A stretch of DNA of 64,000 nucleotides. Source: an uncultured delta proteobacterium. Lineage in GTDB: Bacteria; Desulfobacterota; Desulfovibrionia; Desulfovibrionales; Desulfovibrionaceae. The position numbers were made by a program, and so were the translations under genes. Below are positions 1 through 8,556 of this stretch, in pieces. The notes under the pieces are model-generated. The model did no database searches, was not told the origin of the DNA, and saw only the letters and a program-made list of their open reading frames with translations. The DNA is taken from NCBI GenBank assembly GCA_903843965.1, contig CAIMRY010000034.1, forward strand, positions 1 through 64,000. Direction: 5' to 3'. Numbering within the stretch: position 1 is the stretch's first letter; each line of letters opens with the position of its first letter.

Positions 1-229
1 CCGCGCCGCCGTCCAAGAGCGACTCCCCGGCCAGTGTCCCTGCAGGCGGCTGCCAGCCTGCGGGCTTCGTCACGGCGAACCAGTCGCCGTACTCTTTGGG
101 GAAATGGTCACGCGGCGCGCCCCAAGGGTCGGGAGTTCTGCGCCACTGGCCCGATTCTTCAAAGAACGCCCAGCCCTGTTTGGGCTGCTCGGCCACAAAA
201 TTGGTATTCGATTTCCTGCGAACCGGCAT
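1..229 (-). CDS. Hypothetical protein, 3' end cut by window edge
   Basis: A reading frame enters from an ATG at 229 and runs off the left edge without a stop, giving 76 visible residues that begin MPVRRKSNTNFVAEQPKQGW. The ATG is preceded by GGAGG with a 5-nt gap, a convincing ribosome binding site. The protein is rich in Trp and Pro (WRRTPDPWGAPRDHF, KEYGDWFAV) and third codon positions are mostly G or C, so it looks like real coding sequence. I do not recognise the family. A 9-bp stem-loop at 255-275 lies just upstream of the start. The C-terminus and function are unknown. Confidence 0.65.
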   Translation of the reverse strand, partial: MPVRRKSNTNFVAEQPKQGWAFFEESGQWRRTPDPWGAPRDHFPKEYGDWFAVTKPAGWQPPAGTLAGESLLDGGA

Positions 230-254
230 ACATGCCTCCGATGTTGTTGGCAAC

Positions 255-275
255 GACCGGAGACGATCTCCGGTC
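255..275. promoter_or_regulatory. Perfect 9-bp inverted repeat upstream of the left-edge gene
   Basis: GACCGGAGA, a 3-nt centre, then TCTCCGGTC form a perfect inverted repeat 26 to 46 nt upstream of the minus-strand start at 229. It could be an operator for, or a leader hairpin of, the left-edge gene. No T-run follows on either strand, so a terminator is unlikely. Confidence 0.35.
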
Positions 276-647
276 CAGTTTGCCGCATAGGAGAGCACGT
301 ACTTTCGGGCGTAGACAAAAATCACCCGTTTTTGGCCGGGAAAAGGACAACAATACCCTGTTGACAGGGTTTGGGCAGGGACAGGGGAAAGGCCGGGAGG
401 GGTGAGGCGGCGGGCCGGGCTCCCGCTCAACGGCGGCGGCTGGATCGGGCGGGGTGCGCCCTCGAAGGCTGGGCGCGGGCGGGCGCGCCGGGCCGGGCGT
501 CGAGAGAAGTGGCGGCGCGCCGGGCTGGCCGCCGATGGGGGGTCGGCGAGTCGGACGGCGTGTTTCGCGGGCCGGGGATGCCGTGTGACGGAAGTGCCGT
601 GCCGGGCGAGGTCCTGGCCGGGGCGGAGAAGATCGAGCCGGGCGGCC
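276..647. other. Non-coding stretch upstream of the left-edge gene
   Basis: I see no convincing gene here. A short inverted repeat CCCTGT-TG-ACAGGG sits at 356-369. The part from about 380 onward is very G+C-rich without clear codon structure. Any promoter for the left-edge gene should lie here, but no clear -35/-10 pair stands out. Confidence 0.3.
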
Positions 648-821
648 CTAGCGGGCGCTGGTCTTGGGCTGCGCGCCGGAGACCGGGCGGTAGAGCACGC
701 GCTCGTACCCGGCGCAGAGGGTCCGGGCCACGGGGCCGGGCAGGCCCAGGTCGCGCAGGCGGCAATACACGTGCAGCGGGTTCAGGTAGTGCTGGGTGAC
801 GGAGGCCTTCTGGCTGTTCAT
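648..821 (-). CDS. Small conserved-looking protein (57 aa)
   Basis: A 57-residue frame starts MNSQKASVTQHYLNPLHVYC and stops at 648. An AGGAG lies 8 nt before the ATG at 821; an in-frame ATG at 827 is too close to the same ribosome binding site. Codon third positions are almost all G or C, as in neighbouring genes, and the protein has a plausible soluble composition with a Leu/Arg-rich core (CRLRDLGLPGPVARTLCAGY). There is no signal peptide or membrane segment. I do not recognise a named domain and the function is unknown. It is transcribed divergently from the nfeD-SPFH pair. Confidence 0.6.
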   Translation of the reverse strand: MNSQKASVTQHYLNPLHVYCRLRDLGLPGPVARTLCAGYERVLYRPVSGAQPKTSAR

Positions 822-1110
822 GATCATCGCTCCTGTTCCATCCCTTATCGGCGCAAGGGACGCGGTGCATTAGCCGATGGAGGGGCCAAAACGCAAGGGG
901 GGCGCAGCGAAATACGTAGCTGGGGGCGCAAAAACCGCAGGCCGACGCTGGCAGGCGTCCGGCCGCGCCATTGCCCGGCAGGGAGGCATCGCACTGAATA
1001 CTGCGCCGGGACCGCCGCGCAGGGGCCGTCACACAGGGGTCGCGCCCGCGCCCTTGCCGTGGGCCGAGCAATGGCGTATGGGATGCAGGATACGGTGGAG
1101 GGTGCCCGTC

Positions 1111-1572
1111 ATGAACTGGCTGTATTCCGCACATGTGCTCTGGTTTCTGGCGGGGGTGGGCTTCCTTTTGGCGGAGCTGGCCCTGCCGGGCTTCGTGCTG
1201 CTGTTCTTCGCCCTGGGGGCCTTTGCCGCCGCCCTTTCGGCCTGGGCCGGGGTCGGCGTGGGCTGGCAGTTCGTGGTCTTTCTGGCCGTTTCCCTGGCCG
1301 GGCTGGGGCTCTTGCGGCGCATGTTCCTGCGCGTGTTCCAGGGCCGCGTGCAGGCCGGGGCCAACACGCCGGAAGATGAGTCCGCAGGCAAGGCCGCCCT
1401 GGTCACAAAAGCCATCAGCCCTGCCGTGCCCGGCGAGATCAAGTTCCGGGGCAGCTTTTGGCGCGCAGAGGCGGCCACAGACATCGGCGAGGGCGAGAAC
1501 GTGGTCATCCTGGGCCTGACCAAACACGACACCGGCGCGTACACCGTGCGCCCGGCCACAGGGGAGAAATAA
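1111..1572 (+). CDS. NfeD-family membrane protein
   Basis: The 153-aa product begins MNWLYSAHVLWFLAGVGFLL. It has two or three hydrophobic helices in the first 75 residues, then a soluble C-terminal domain (about 85-150) typical of NfeD OB-fold domains, ending with a segment resembling VGxxVxVxG in these proteins. The ATG at 1111 has GGAGGG 8 nt upstream. NfeD proteins are partners of SPFH/stomatin proteins, and here the stop codon of this gene is directly followed by the ATG of the SPFH gene. The pair probably forms a membrane microdomain or membrane quality-control complex. This is the short, protease-lacking NfeD form. Confidence 0.9.
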   Translation: MNWLYSAHVLWFLAGVGFLLAELALPGFVLLFFALGAFAAALSAWAGVGVGWQFVVFLAVSLAGLGLLRRMFLRVFQGRVQAGANTPEDESAGKAALVTKAISPAVPGEIKFRGSFWRAEAATDIGEGENVVILGLTKHDTGAYTVRPATGEK

Positions 1573-2568
1573 ATGGACGCTGGCGTCTTCATTCTCATCA
1601 TCCTGGCGTTTCTCGTCATTATCGTCTTTGCCAAGACCGCCGTGGTGGTGCCCCAGAAATCGGAGTTCATCGTCGAGCGCCTGGGCAAGTACTCCAACAC
1701 CCTGGGCGCGGGCTTCCACATCCTCATCCCCTTCATCGACCGCGTGGCCTACAAGCGCAGCATGAAGGAAGAGGTGCTGGAGATTCCGCCCCAGGTCTGC
1801 ATCACCCGCGACAACGTCTCGGTCAGCATCGACGGCGTGGTCTATCTTGAGGTGCGCGACTCCAAGCTCTCCTGCTACGGCATCGTGGACTACTACCAGG
1901 CCTCCATCCAGCTTTCGCAGACGAGCCTGCGCTCGGCCATCGGCAAGATCGACCTGGACAAGACCTTTGAAACCCGCGAGACCATCAACCACCAGGTCAT
2001 CACCGCCGTGGACGAGGCCGCGCTCAACTGGGGCATCAAGGTCCTGCGCTACGAGATCAAGGACATCAACCCGCCTCCGGGCATCATGGCGGCCATGGAG
2101 CTGCAGGTGAAGGCCGAGCGCGAGAAGCGCGCGGAGATCGCCCGCAGCGAAGGCGAGCGCCAGGCCCGCATCAACATGGCCGAGGGCCAGCGCCAGCAGG
2201 CCATCAACGTGTCCGAGGGCGAGAAGCAGAAGCGCGTCAACGAGGCCGAGGGACGCGGCAGCGAAATCGAGATCGTGGCGAGCGCCACGGCCGAGGGCAT
2301 CCGCCGCGTGGCCGAGGCGCTGAACGGCCCCGGCGGCATGGACGCGGCCCGCGTGCGCCTGGCCGAGAAGTACATCGCCGAATTCGGCAACCTGGCCAAG
2401 CAGAACAACACGCTCATTCTTCCGGCCAATGTGGCCGATGTCGCCTCCCTGGTCGCCCAGGCCCTGGCCGTGGTCGACGGAGTGCGCGGCGGCAAGGCCT
2501 TCGCCCACGCGGAACACCACGCGGAACAGGGCGCGCAGCCTGCGGCCCCCAAGGGCTTCGGCGGCTAG
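1573..2568 (+). CDS. SPFH/stomatin-like (slipin, QmcA-type) protein
   Basis: The 331-aa protein has an N-terminal membrane anchor (residues 3-22, hydrophobic Ile/Leu/Val/Phe) and then an SPFH domain (about 25-200; VVVPQKSEFIVERLGKY, ITRDNVSVSIDGVVYLEV). A long charged coiled coil follows (about 175-235; KAEREKRAEIARSEGERQA), then an Ala-rich tail. Length and order match QmcA/stomatin proteins, which oligomerise on the membrane. It follows the NfeD gene with no intergenic space and is certainly co-transcribed. The last ~60 codons exist as a second, decayed copy immediately downstream. Confidence 0.93.
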   Translation: MDAGVFILIILAFLVIIVFAKTAVVVPQKSEFIVERLGKYSNTLGAGFHILIPFIDRVAYKRSMKEEVLEIPPQVCITRDNVSVSIDGVVYLEVRDSKLSCYGIVDYYQASIQLSQTSLRSAIGKIDLDKTFETRETINHQVITAVDEAALNWGIKVLRYEIKDINPPPGIMAAMELQVKAEREKRAEIARSEGERQARINMAEGQRQQAINVSEGEKQKRVNEAEGRGSEIEIVASATAEGIRRVAEALNGPGGMDAARVRLAEKYIAEFGNLAKQNNTLILPANVADVASLVAQALAVVDGVRGGKAFAHAEHHAEQGAQPAAPKGFGG

Positions 2569-2588
2569 CGGCAGGAGACAGACCCCAG

Positions 2589-2825
2589 ATGACTTTGGCC
2601 CAGTTGACCCTGACCCAGCTGACCTTGACAGGGACGACTCTGGCCAGGCGGAACAACACGCTCACCCTTCCGGCCACTGTGGCCGGTGCCGCCTCCCCCG
2701 CCGCCCCGACCCCGGCCTTGGCCTTATGCGGCGGAATGCGCGGCGGCGAAACTTTCGCACACATGGAACAAGGCGCGCAGCCAGCGGCCCCCAGGGGCAA
2801 CGGCGGCAAGCGCGCAGGAGAATGA
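2589..2825 (+). pseudogene. Decayed tandem copy of the SPFH gene 3' end
   Basis: The 78-codon frame beginning at 2589 aligns with the end of the upstream SPFH protein. SPFH has NNTLILPANVADVAS and the copy has NNTLTLPATVAGAAS; SPFH ends EQGAQPAAPKGFGG and the copy has EQGAQPAAPRGNGG. The duplicated unit also carries the ribosome-binding region: a caggaga...ccccagatga motif occurs before this ATG and again before the helicase ATG at 2832. It is best explained as a tandem duplication of about 250 bp that has since drifted. A short Leu/Thr repeat (TLAQLTLTQLTLT) forms its N-terminus. Whether it is translated is unknown. Confidence 0.7.
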
Positions 2826-2831
2826 CCCCAG

Positions 2832-4673
2832 ATGATTGAAGACAAGACCGACGACATGAACAATTCCGGCAAAGACACCATTTCCGGCGAGACCAGCGAC
2901 ATTCAGCCCGCCAAACCCGCTGTGCAGGCCCCCGTCCAGACTTCTGGCCTGACCCAGGTCCAGAAGGCCCTGCTCTACGCCGAGCAGGCCGAGCAGGCCC
3001 CTCCGGTGGAGGCCGTGGGCGTCATCGCGCCCGAGGACGCCCTGCCCGAAGTGCAGCTGGCCGACCTGCCCGCCTCCATGCAGGAGGCCTGCGCCCGCGC
3101 TGGCTGGCCCAGCCTGATGCCCGTGCAGCAGCAGGCCCTGCCCTACATGCTCAAGGGCCGCGACATCATGGTCCAGGCGCGCACCGGCTCCGGCAAGACC
3201 GGGGCCTTCCTGCTGCCGCTGCTGGGACGCCTGAAGACCGGCCTGACCTCCTGCCAGGTGCTGATCCTGGTGCCCACGCGCGAGCTGGCCCAGCAGGTGG
3301 CGGCGGAGGCGACCATGGTCTTTGCCGGAACCGGCATCGAGACCGTGGCCGTGTACGGCGGCGTGGGCTACGGCGCACAGTTGGAGGCCTTTGCCCGGGG
3401 CGCGCAGATCGTGGTCGGCACCCCTGGCCGCATCCTCGACCACCTGCTCAAGCGCTCGCTCTCCCTGGCCGAACTGTCCACGCTGATCTTCGACGAGGCC
3501 GACCGCATGCTGTCCATCGGCTTCTACCCGGACATGAAGGACATCCAGCGCTACCTGCCCCCGCGCAAGCGCGGCGGACAACACATCCATGCGGCCATGT
3601 TCTCGGCCACCTTCCCGCAGCAGGTGCTGCGCCTGGCCCAGGAATTTTTGACCGATCCGGGGCGGCTGTCCCTGTCCGAGGGGCAGGTGCACATTGCGGA
3701 CATGACCCACGCCTTCTACGAGATCCCGGGCATGCAGAAGGACCGCGCGCTCATGCGCATCCTGGAGATGGAGTCCCCGGAATCGGCCATCATCTTCTGC
3801 AACACCAAGGCCGACGTGCACTACCTGACGGCGGTGCTGGGCCGCTTCGGCTACAATGCCGACGAACTCTGCGCCGACCTGACCCAGGCCCGGCGCGACC
3901 AGGTGCTGACCAGCGTGCGCCAGGGCCAGCTGCGCTTTTTGATCGCCACCGACGTGGCCGGGCGCGGCATCGACATCCCCGGCCTGTCCCACGTGATCCT
4001 GTACAGCCCGCCGGAAAATCCCGAGAGCTACATCCACCGCGCAGGCCGCACGGGCCGGGCCGGGGCCTCGGGCACGGTCATCTCGCTGGTCGACGTGATG
4101 CAGAAGATGGAGCTTTTGCGCATCGCCCGGCAGTACAGCATCCAGCTCCAGGAGCGCCCCCTGCCCACCGAGGCCGACATCGCGGCCCACGTGGGCCAGC
4201 GCCTGACCACGGTGCTGGAGGCCAGGCTGCGCGCCAAGGACAGCCTGGAGCGCGAGCGCATGCGCCGCTACACGGACATGGCCAAGGCCATGAGCCAGGA
4301 CGAGGACCAGGTGCTGCTCTTGGCCATGCTGCTGGACCAGAGCTACCAGCGGGCCATGCACACCCCCCCGCCCCTGCCTGATGGAAAAGCCGAGCCCCGC
4401 AGGGCCGAATCCCAGTCCGGCGGCTATTCCGGCGGCGGCGGACGTTCCGGCGGCGGCGGTCGCGGGTCGTCTCGCGGATCGGGCGGCGGCTCGGGCGGCG
4501 GCTCGGGCGGCGGCTCGGATGGCGGCTCGGATGGCGGAGGCCGTGGGTCCTTTGGCGGATCGGGCCGCGGCTCGGGCGACAGGCCGGGTGGCGGATCTTC
4601 TGGAGCAGCAGGCGGCGGCGACGGCGGAGGCCAGCCCGGAGCGCCCGGCCAGGGCCGCCGCCGCAGGCGCTAG
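2832..4673 (+). CDS. DEAD-box ATP-dependent RNA helicase
   Basis: The 613-aa protein carries the whole superfamily-2 motif set: Q-motif region MPVQQQALPYM, motif I ARTGSGKT, Ia PTRELA, Ib TPGR, II DEAD, III SAT, V TDVAGRGID and VI HRAGRTGRAG. A ~75-residue acidic extension precedes the core. The last ~85 residues are a Gly/Ser/Arg tail made of GGGS-type repeats with RGS motifs, a likely RNA-binding tail as in other bacterial RNA-remodelling helicases. ATP-dependent RNA unwinding in ribosome assembly or mRNA decay is the family role. ATG 2832 is preceded by AGGAG; an in-frame ATG at 2865 is an alternative. It sits directly upstream of an rRNA methyltransferase gene. Confidence 0.94.
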   Translation: MIEDKTDDMNNSGKDTISGETSDIQPAKPAVQAPVQTSGLTQVQKALLYAEQAEQAPPVEAVGVIAPEDALPEVQLADLPASMQEACARAGWPSLMPVQQQALPYMLKGRDIMVQARTGSGKTGAFLLPLLGRLKTGLTSCQVLILVPTRELAQQVAAEATMVFAGTGIETVAVYGGVGYGAQLEAFARGAQIVVGTPGRILDHLLKRSLSLAELSTLIFDEADRMLSIGFYPDMKDIQRYLPPRKRGGQHIHAAMFSATFPQQVLRLAQEFLTDPGRLSLSEGQVHIADMTHAFYEIPGMQKDRALMRILEMESPESAIIFCNTKADVHYLTAVLGRFGYNADELCADLTQARRDQVLTSVRQGQLRFLIATDVAGRGIDIPGLSHVILYSPPENPESYIHRAGRTGRAGASGTVISLVDVMQKMELLRIARQYSIQLQERPLPTEADIAAHVGQRLTTVLEARLRAKDSLERERMRRYTDMAKAMSQDEDQVLLLAMLLDQSYQRAMHTPPPLPDGKAEPRRAESQSGGYSGGGGRSGGGGRGSSRGSGGGSGGGSGGGSDGGSDGGGRGSFGGSGRGSGDRPGGGSSGAAGGGDGGGQPGAPGQGRRRRR

Positions 4674-4682
4674 GGGCGCTAC

Positions 4683-6035
4683 ATGGCCGCCCTGCCTCCG
4701 GCCCGCGCCGTCGCCCTGGACTGCCTGGCCTCCTGCCTGCTTGAGGGCCGCGACCTCCAGGCCGCGCTGGACACGGCCCTCATGGCCGACCCCCTGTCCG
4801 ACCGCGACGCCGGGCTGGTGACCGAGCTCGTGTACGGCTACTGCCGCCTCAAGGGCCGGGCCGAGGCGCTGCTCTCGCGCTTCCTCGACCCCAAGCGCGT
4901 CCTGCCGACGGAGGCCATGCTGGCGCTGGGCCTGGCCACCTACGAAATCATCCACCTGGACCGCGTGCCCGCCTATGCCAGCGTGAACTGGGCCGTGGAC
5001 TGGGCCAAGGGCTACACCCGCGCCCACCTCTCCGGCCTGTTCAACGCCGTGCTGCGGAAAGTGGCCGACATGGCCCCGGCGGCGCGCACCATCACCCCCT
5101 ACCGCGAAAACGCCCGGGACGAGATCGAGGCGCTCTCGCGCTTCTACTCCTGCCCGGAGTGGATCGTCAGCCTGTGGCTCACGCACTACCCGCGCGAGGA
5201 CGCGGCCCGCTTCCTCAAGGCCCAGGCCAGGCCGCCCGCCGTGGGCCTGGCCGTGGACGCCACGGCCCTGGACTCGACCCCGGCCGCCGCCGATCTTGTC
5301 GACCGTATGGCCGCGCACCCGGCCTGCCTGGGCCGCGCGGGCCTGGGCCTGGCCTTTGAGTCCGGCACCTCGCTTTCCGCCCTGGCGGCGGACCTGGCCC
5401 TGACCCCCCAGGAGCTCTCGGCCCTGTACCGCCAGGGCTTCGCCGCGCGCGAGGCATTGGCCGCGCTTGCGCCCGCAGGCTGGCAGACCCCGGTCTGGGA
5501 CGCCTGCGCTGGTCGCGGCGGCAAGACCCGGCTTTTGCTGGAGGCCGGGCTCGCGCCCGTGCTCGCCAGCGACACGCACCAGGGCAGGCTCAAGGCGCTC
5601 TCGCGGGAGCTGGAAAACTATGCCCAGGACGGACGGCTGGTGGTCTTCCGCGCCAGGGCCGACGAACCGCTGCCCTTTCCCGAGGGCCTGTTGCCCGGCG
5701 GCCTGCGGCCCGCCAGCATCCTGCTCGACGCGCCGTGCACGGGCCTGGGCACCCTCTCGCGCCGACCGGACAGCAAGTGGAAGCGCACGCCCGACGACGC
5801 CGCCAACCTCGTCCGGACCCAGGCGGCCCTGCTGCGCCAGTGCTTCGCCACGCTGGCCCCGGGCGGCGCGCTGTTCTACCTCACCTGCACCATGAACCCG
5901 GACGAGAACCAGCGCCAGGTGGCGCGCTTTTTGGACTCCGAGCCCGATGCGCGCCTGGCCGCAACCTGGGCCACCGGGGCGGAGGTTCCCACAGGCGAGT
6001 TCTTCTATGCGGCCACCCTGCACAAGGCCGGGTAA
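4683..6035 (+). CDS. rsmB: RsmB/NOP-family rRNA cytosine-C5 methyltransferase
   Basis: The 450-aa protein has an N-terminal NusB-like RNA-binding domain (about 5-140) and a C-terminal SAM-dependent methyltransferase domain (about 240-445). Visible motifs are the SAM-binding loop DACAGRGGKTRLLLEAG, the motif IV Cys region DAPCTGLGTLSRRPD, and the catalytic motif VI region TCTMNPDEN, where most family members have TCS. This arrangement matches RsmB, which makes m5C967 in 16S rRNA, though the exact target is inference. It begins 9 nt after the helicase stop, consistent with a ribosome-assembly operon. Confidence 0.88.
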   Translation: MAALPPARAVALDCLASCLLEGRDLQAALDTALMADPLSDRDAGLVTELVYGYCRLKGRAEALLSRFLDPKRVLPTEAMLALGLATYEIIHLDRVPAYASVNWAVDWAKGYTRAHLSGLFNAVLRKVADMAPAARTITPYRENARDEIEALSRFYSCPEWIVSLWLTHYPREDAARFLKAQARPPAVGLAVDATALDSTPAAADLVDRMAAHPACLGRAGLGLAFESGTSLSALAADLALTPQELSALYRQGFAAREALAALAPAGWQTPVWDACAGRGGKTRLLLEAGLAPVLASDTHQGRLKALSRELENYAQDGRLVVFRARADEPLPFPEGLLPGGLRPASILLDAPCTGLGTLSRRPDSKWKRTPDDAANLVRTQAALLRQCFATLAPGGALFYLTCTMNPDENQRQVARFLDSEPDARLAATWATGAEVPTGEFFYAATLHKAG

Positions 6036-6104
6036 GCAGGCAAAAACGCGCACGCCCCTTTACAGAACGCCGCCCGGCGGGTATCGGAAAGCTTGGAGCA
6101 CTCC

Positions 6105-8345
6105 ATGAGCACGCAAACGCGCCCAGAGCAATGCCAAGAAGCGACCCAGCCCGCCGCGCCGGACCTGGACCTGACCAGGGGCCAGGTCTTCCAGTCGGCC
6201 TTTGAGGCCAGCCTGGCGGTCATGTATCTGCTCGACCCGGAGTCCGGGACCATCCTCGACGCCAACCCTGCGGCCTGCGCCTTTTACGGCTACCCGCGCG
6301 CGGAGCTGGCCGGACTGCCCATCCTGGTTTTGTCGACCCTGGGCCAGGCCAAGAACAAGGCCATCCTGGCCGACATCCGCAAGCACAAGGGCGGGCACTT
6401 CGTCAGCCGCCACCGCCTGAAAAGCGGCGCCGAGCGCGACGTGGAGATCCATGCCACGCCCATGGTCCTGCCCCAAGGCCGGGAGTGCGTGTTCGTCATC
6501 GTCCACGACATCAGCGCGCGCATCCATGCCGAGCACACCCTGCGCGAACGGGAGAGCCTGCTGCGGGCCATCCTGGATTCCGCAGGCGACGGCATCGGCT
6601 TCAAGGACACGAGCCACATCTACCGCGAGGCCAATCCGGCCTTCTGCCAGCTTCTGGGCCTGGCCTGCAAGGACGTGCTGGGACGCACCAGCGCGGACTT
6701 CACCCACCGCCGCAAGAACAACCCGATCATCGACGAGTCCGACACACAGGTGGTGCGCACGCGCGAGTCCCTGGTCTACGAGAGCCTGTACGACACCCCC
6801 ACGGGCCAGCGCACCTTAAGCGTGCACAAGGCCCCGGTGCTCGACGGCCAGAACGACTGCCTGGGCGTGGTCTTCATCGCCCACGACATCACCGAGCAGC
6901 GCGCGGCCGAGGCCGCCCTGCGCCAGTCCGAGGGCCTTTTGCGGGCCATACTCCAATCCGCCCAGGACGGCATTTACGTCACCGACGAAAAGGGGCTGCT
7001 GCGCGAGGTCAACCCGGCCTTCTGCGAGCTGGTGGACAGGCCGCGCCAGGCCCTGCTGGGCCATCCGCTGGCGGCGGCCTTCGAGCCCGACGAGCTGAAC
7101 ATCCAGCAGTCCACCACCCTTTTGGCCATGGAGACCCAGGGCCCGGTGAACTTCACCCAGCGCATCGCGCGGCCCGGGCGCGACGCCTGGGTCAACGTGG
7201 TCAAGACCCCGGTCATCGACGATCAGGGCGACTGCCTCGGCGTGGTCAGCATGGGCCGCGACATCACCAGCCAGAAAACCGGGGAGCTGCTCCTGCGCGA
7301 GAGCGAGCGGCGCTATTCCGTGCTGGTGCACCAGTCCCCGGTGGGCGTGTTCGAAACCGACACCAAGGGCCTTTTGACCTTTGCCAACGAGCGCATGCTG
7401 CGCCAGACCGGCAGGCCTCTGGAACAGCTGTTGGGCACGGACTGGCTGGCCGCCATCCACCCGGACGACCGCCACGGGTTCGTGCGCGACTGGCACGCGG
7501 CCCTGTCCTCGCGGCGCGAGTTTTCGGCCGAGGTGCGCCTGCGCGCCCAGCGCACGGCGATCATGTGGGCCTCGGTGCTCATGCGGCCCATGCGCGACGC
7601 CGCCAGCCGCGTCATCGGCTATCTGGGCGCGCTGGCGGACATCAGCGAGCGCAAGAAGGCCGAGTCCATGCGCGAGGACGTGGAGAAGGTCATCCGCCAC
7701 GACCTGAAAAGCCCCCTGGGGGCCATGGCCAACGCTGCGGAGCTGCTGGAGATGCTCGGGCCGCTCAACCCCGAGCAGACCCACGTGCTGGCCGAGCTGC
7801 GCGCCCTGGTCACCCGCATGTACGGGCTCATCAGCCTGTCCCTGGACCTGCGGGCCATGGAGAACGGCCAGTACACCCTTGCGCCCGTGGCCCTGGACCT
7901 GGGCGCGGTGCTGGAGAGCCTGCGCACCGAGCTGCGGCCCCTGACCGACGGCAAAGAGCTCTCCCTGCGCGTGGAGCCGGAGGACGCAGGGCCCATCCTG
8001 GTGCTGGGCGAGCGCAGGCTCGTGGACACGGTGTTCATCAACCTGCTCAAAAACGCGGCCGAGGCCTCGCCCGATGGCGGGGAGATCCTGGTGCGGCTGC
8101 AGCGTGAAGGGGACTTTGGCGTTGTCCAGGTGCGCAACAGCGGGGCCGTGCCGCTGGACATCCGCGAGCGCTTCTTCGAAAAATACGCCACCTCGGGCAA
8201 GATCCACGGCACAGGCCTGGGCACCTATTCGGCGCGGCTCATGGTGCGCGCCCAGAGCGGCGGCATCGAACTCGACACCACGGAGCCCGACGCCACCACC
8301 CTGACAGTGCGCCTGCCTGCGGCCCCTGCCACCCCCGCAACGTAA
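6105..8345 (+). CDS. Multi-PAS sensor histidine kinase (soluble)
   Basis: The 746-aa product has four PAS/PAC units (about 30-140, 150-265, 270-390 and 400-525), then a short phosphoacceptor domain with RHDLKSPL (His about residue 532) and a HATPase domain containing NLLKNAAEAS and GLGTYSARLM. No membrane segment is seen, so it is probably cytoplasmic. ATG 6105 is chosen because GGAG lies 6 nt upstream; a TTG at 6093 is in frame. The H-box and GxGTYSARL G-box closely resemble those of the kinase at 25342-29421, so the two are paralogs. No response regulator gene is adjacent. Confidence 0.9.
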   Translation: MSTQTRPEQCQEATQPAAPDLDLTRGQVFQSAFEASLAVMYLLDPESGTILDANPAACAFYGYPRAELAGLPILVLSTLGQAKNKAILADIRKHKGGHFVSRHRLKSGAERDVEIHATPMVLPQGRECVFVIVHDISARIHAEHTLRERESLLRAILDSAGDGIGFKDTSHIYREANPAFCQLLGLACKDVLGRTSADFTHRRKNNPIIDESDTQVVRTRESLVYESLYDTPTGQRTLSVHKAPVLDGQNDCLGVVFIAHDITEQRAAEAALRQSEGLLRAILQSAQDGIYVTDEKGLLREVNPAFCELVDRPRQALLGHPLAAAFEPDELNIQQSTTLLAMETQGPVNFTQRIARPGRDAWVNVVKTPVIDDQGDCLGVVSMGRDITSQKTGELLLRESERRYSVLVHQSPVGVFETDTKGLLTFANERMLRQTGRPLEQLLGTDWLAAIHPDDRHGFVRDWHAALSSRREFSAEVRLRAQRTAIMWASVLMRPMRDAASRVIGYLGALADISERKKAESMREDVEKVIRHDLKSPLGAMANAAELLEMLGPLNPEQTHVLAELRALVTRMYGLISLSLDLRAMENGQYTLAPVALDLGAVLESLRTELRPLTDGKELSLRVEPEDAGPILVLGERRLVDTVFINLLKNAAEASPDGGEILVRLQREGDFGVVQVRNSGAVPLDIRERFFEKYATSGKIHGTGLGTYSARLMVRAQSGGIELDTTEPDATTLTVRLPAAPATPAT

Positions 8346-8396
8346 CCCCGCGCTCCGGCCCGCAACATTCGCCCCGTCGCCCGGTCTCCGGCAACG

Positions 8397-8416
8397 CCGG
8401 GCCTCGCCAGGCCCGG
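8397..8416 (+). terminator. Possible terminator hairpin after the PAS kinase
   Basis: CCGGGCCT-cgcc-AGGCCCGG forms a perfect 8-bp stem 52 nt after the kinase stop, in the gap between convergent genes. It lacks a T-run, so it is only a weak candidate. Confidence 0.3.
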
Positions 8417-8499
8417 GGCCCTCGTGAATACGCCAGAGGAATCAGACAGAATAGCCGCAGGAAAGAAGCAGCGGCAACGCGGCCGCACCTTCCCTGCGG

Positions 8500-8555
8500 G
8501 CGCGGGCCCAGGCCTGCCCAGGCCCTCTGCCCAGGCCCTCTGCCTGCACCCTCTG
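8500..8555. repeat. Short tandem repeat, 14-bp unit
   Basis: Imperfect copies of a unit resembling ctgcccaggccctc run through the gap immediately 3' of the GGDEF-EAL stop codon. It is one of several short tandem repeats in the window. Confidence 0.5.
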
Positions 8556-8556
8556 T

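Noticed and set aside
2724-6053. Very long open frame on the minus strand opposite the helicase and rsmB genes
   Set aside because: It is antisense to two genes with complete family motifs; its Gly/Arg/Ala/His-rich translation is the usual shadow of G+C-rich coding sequence.
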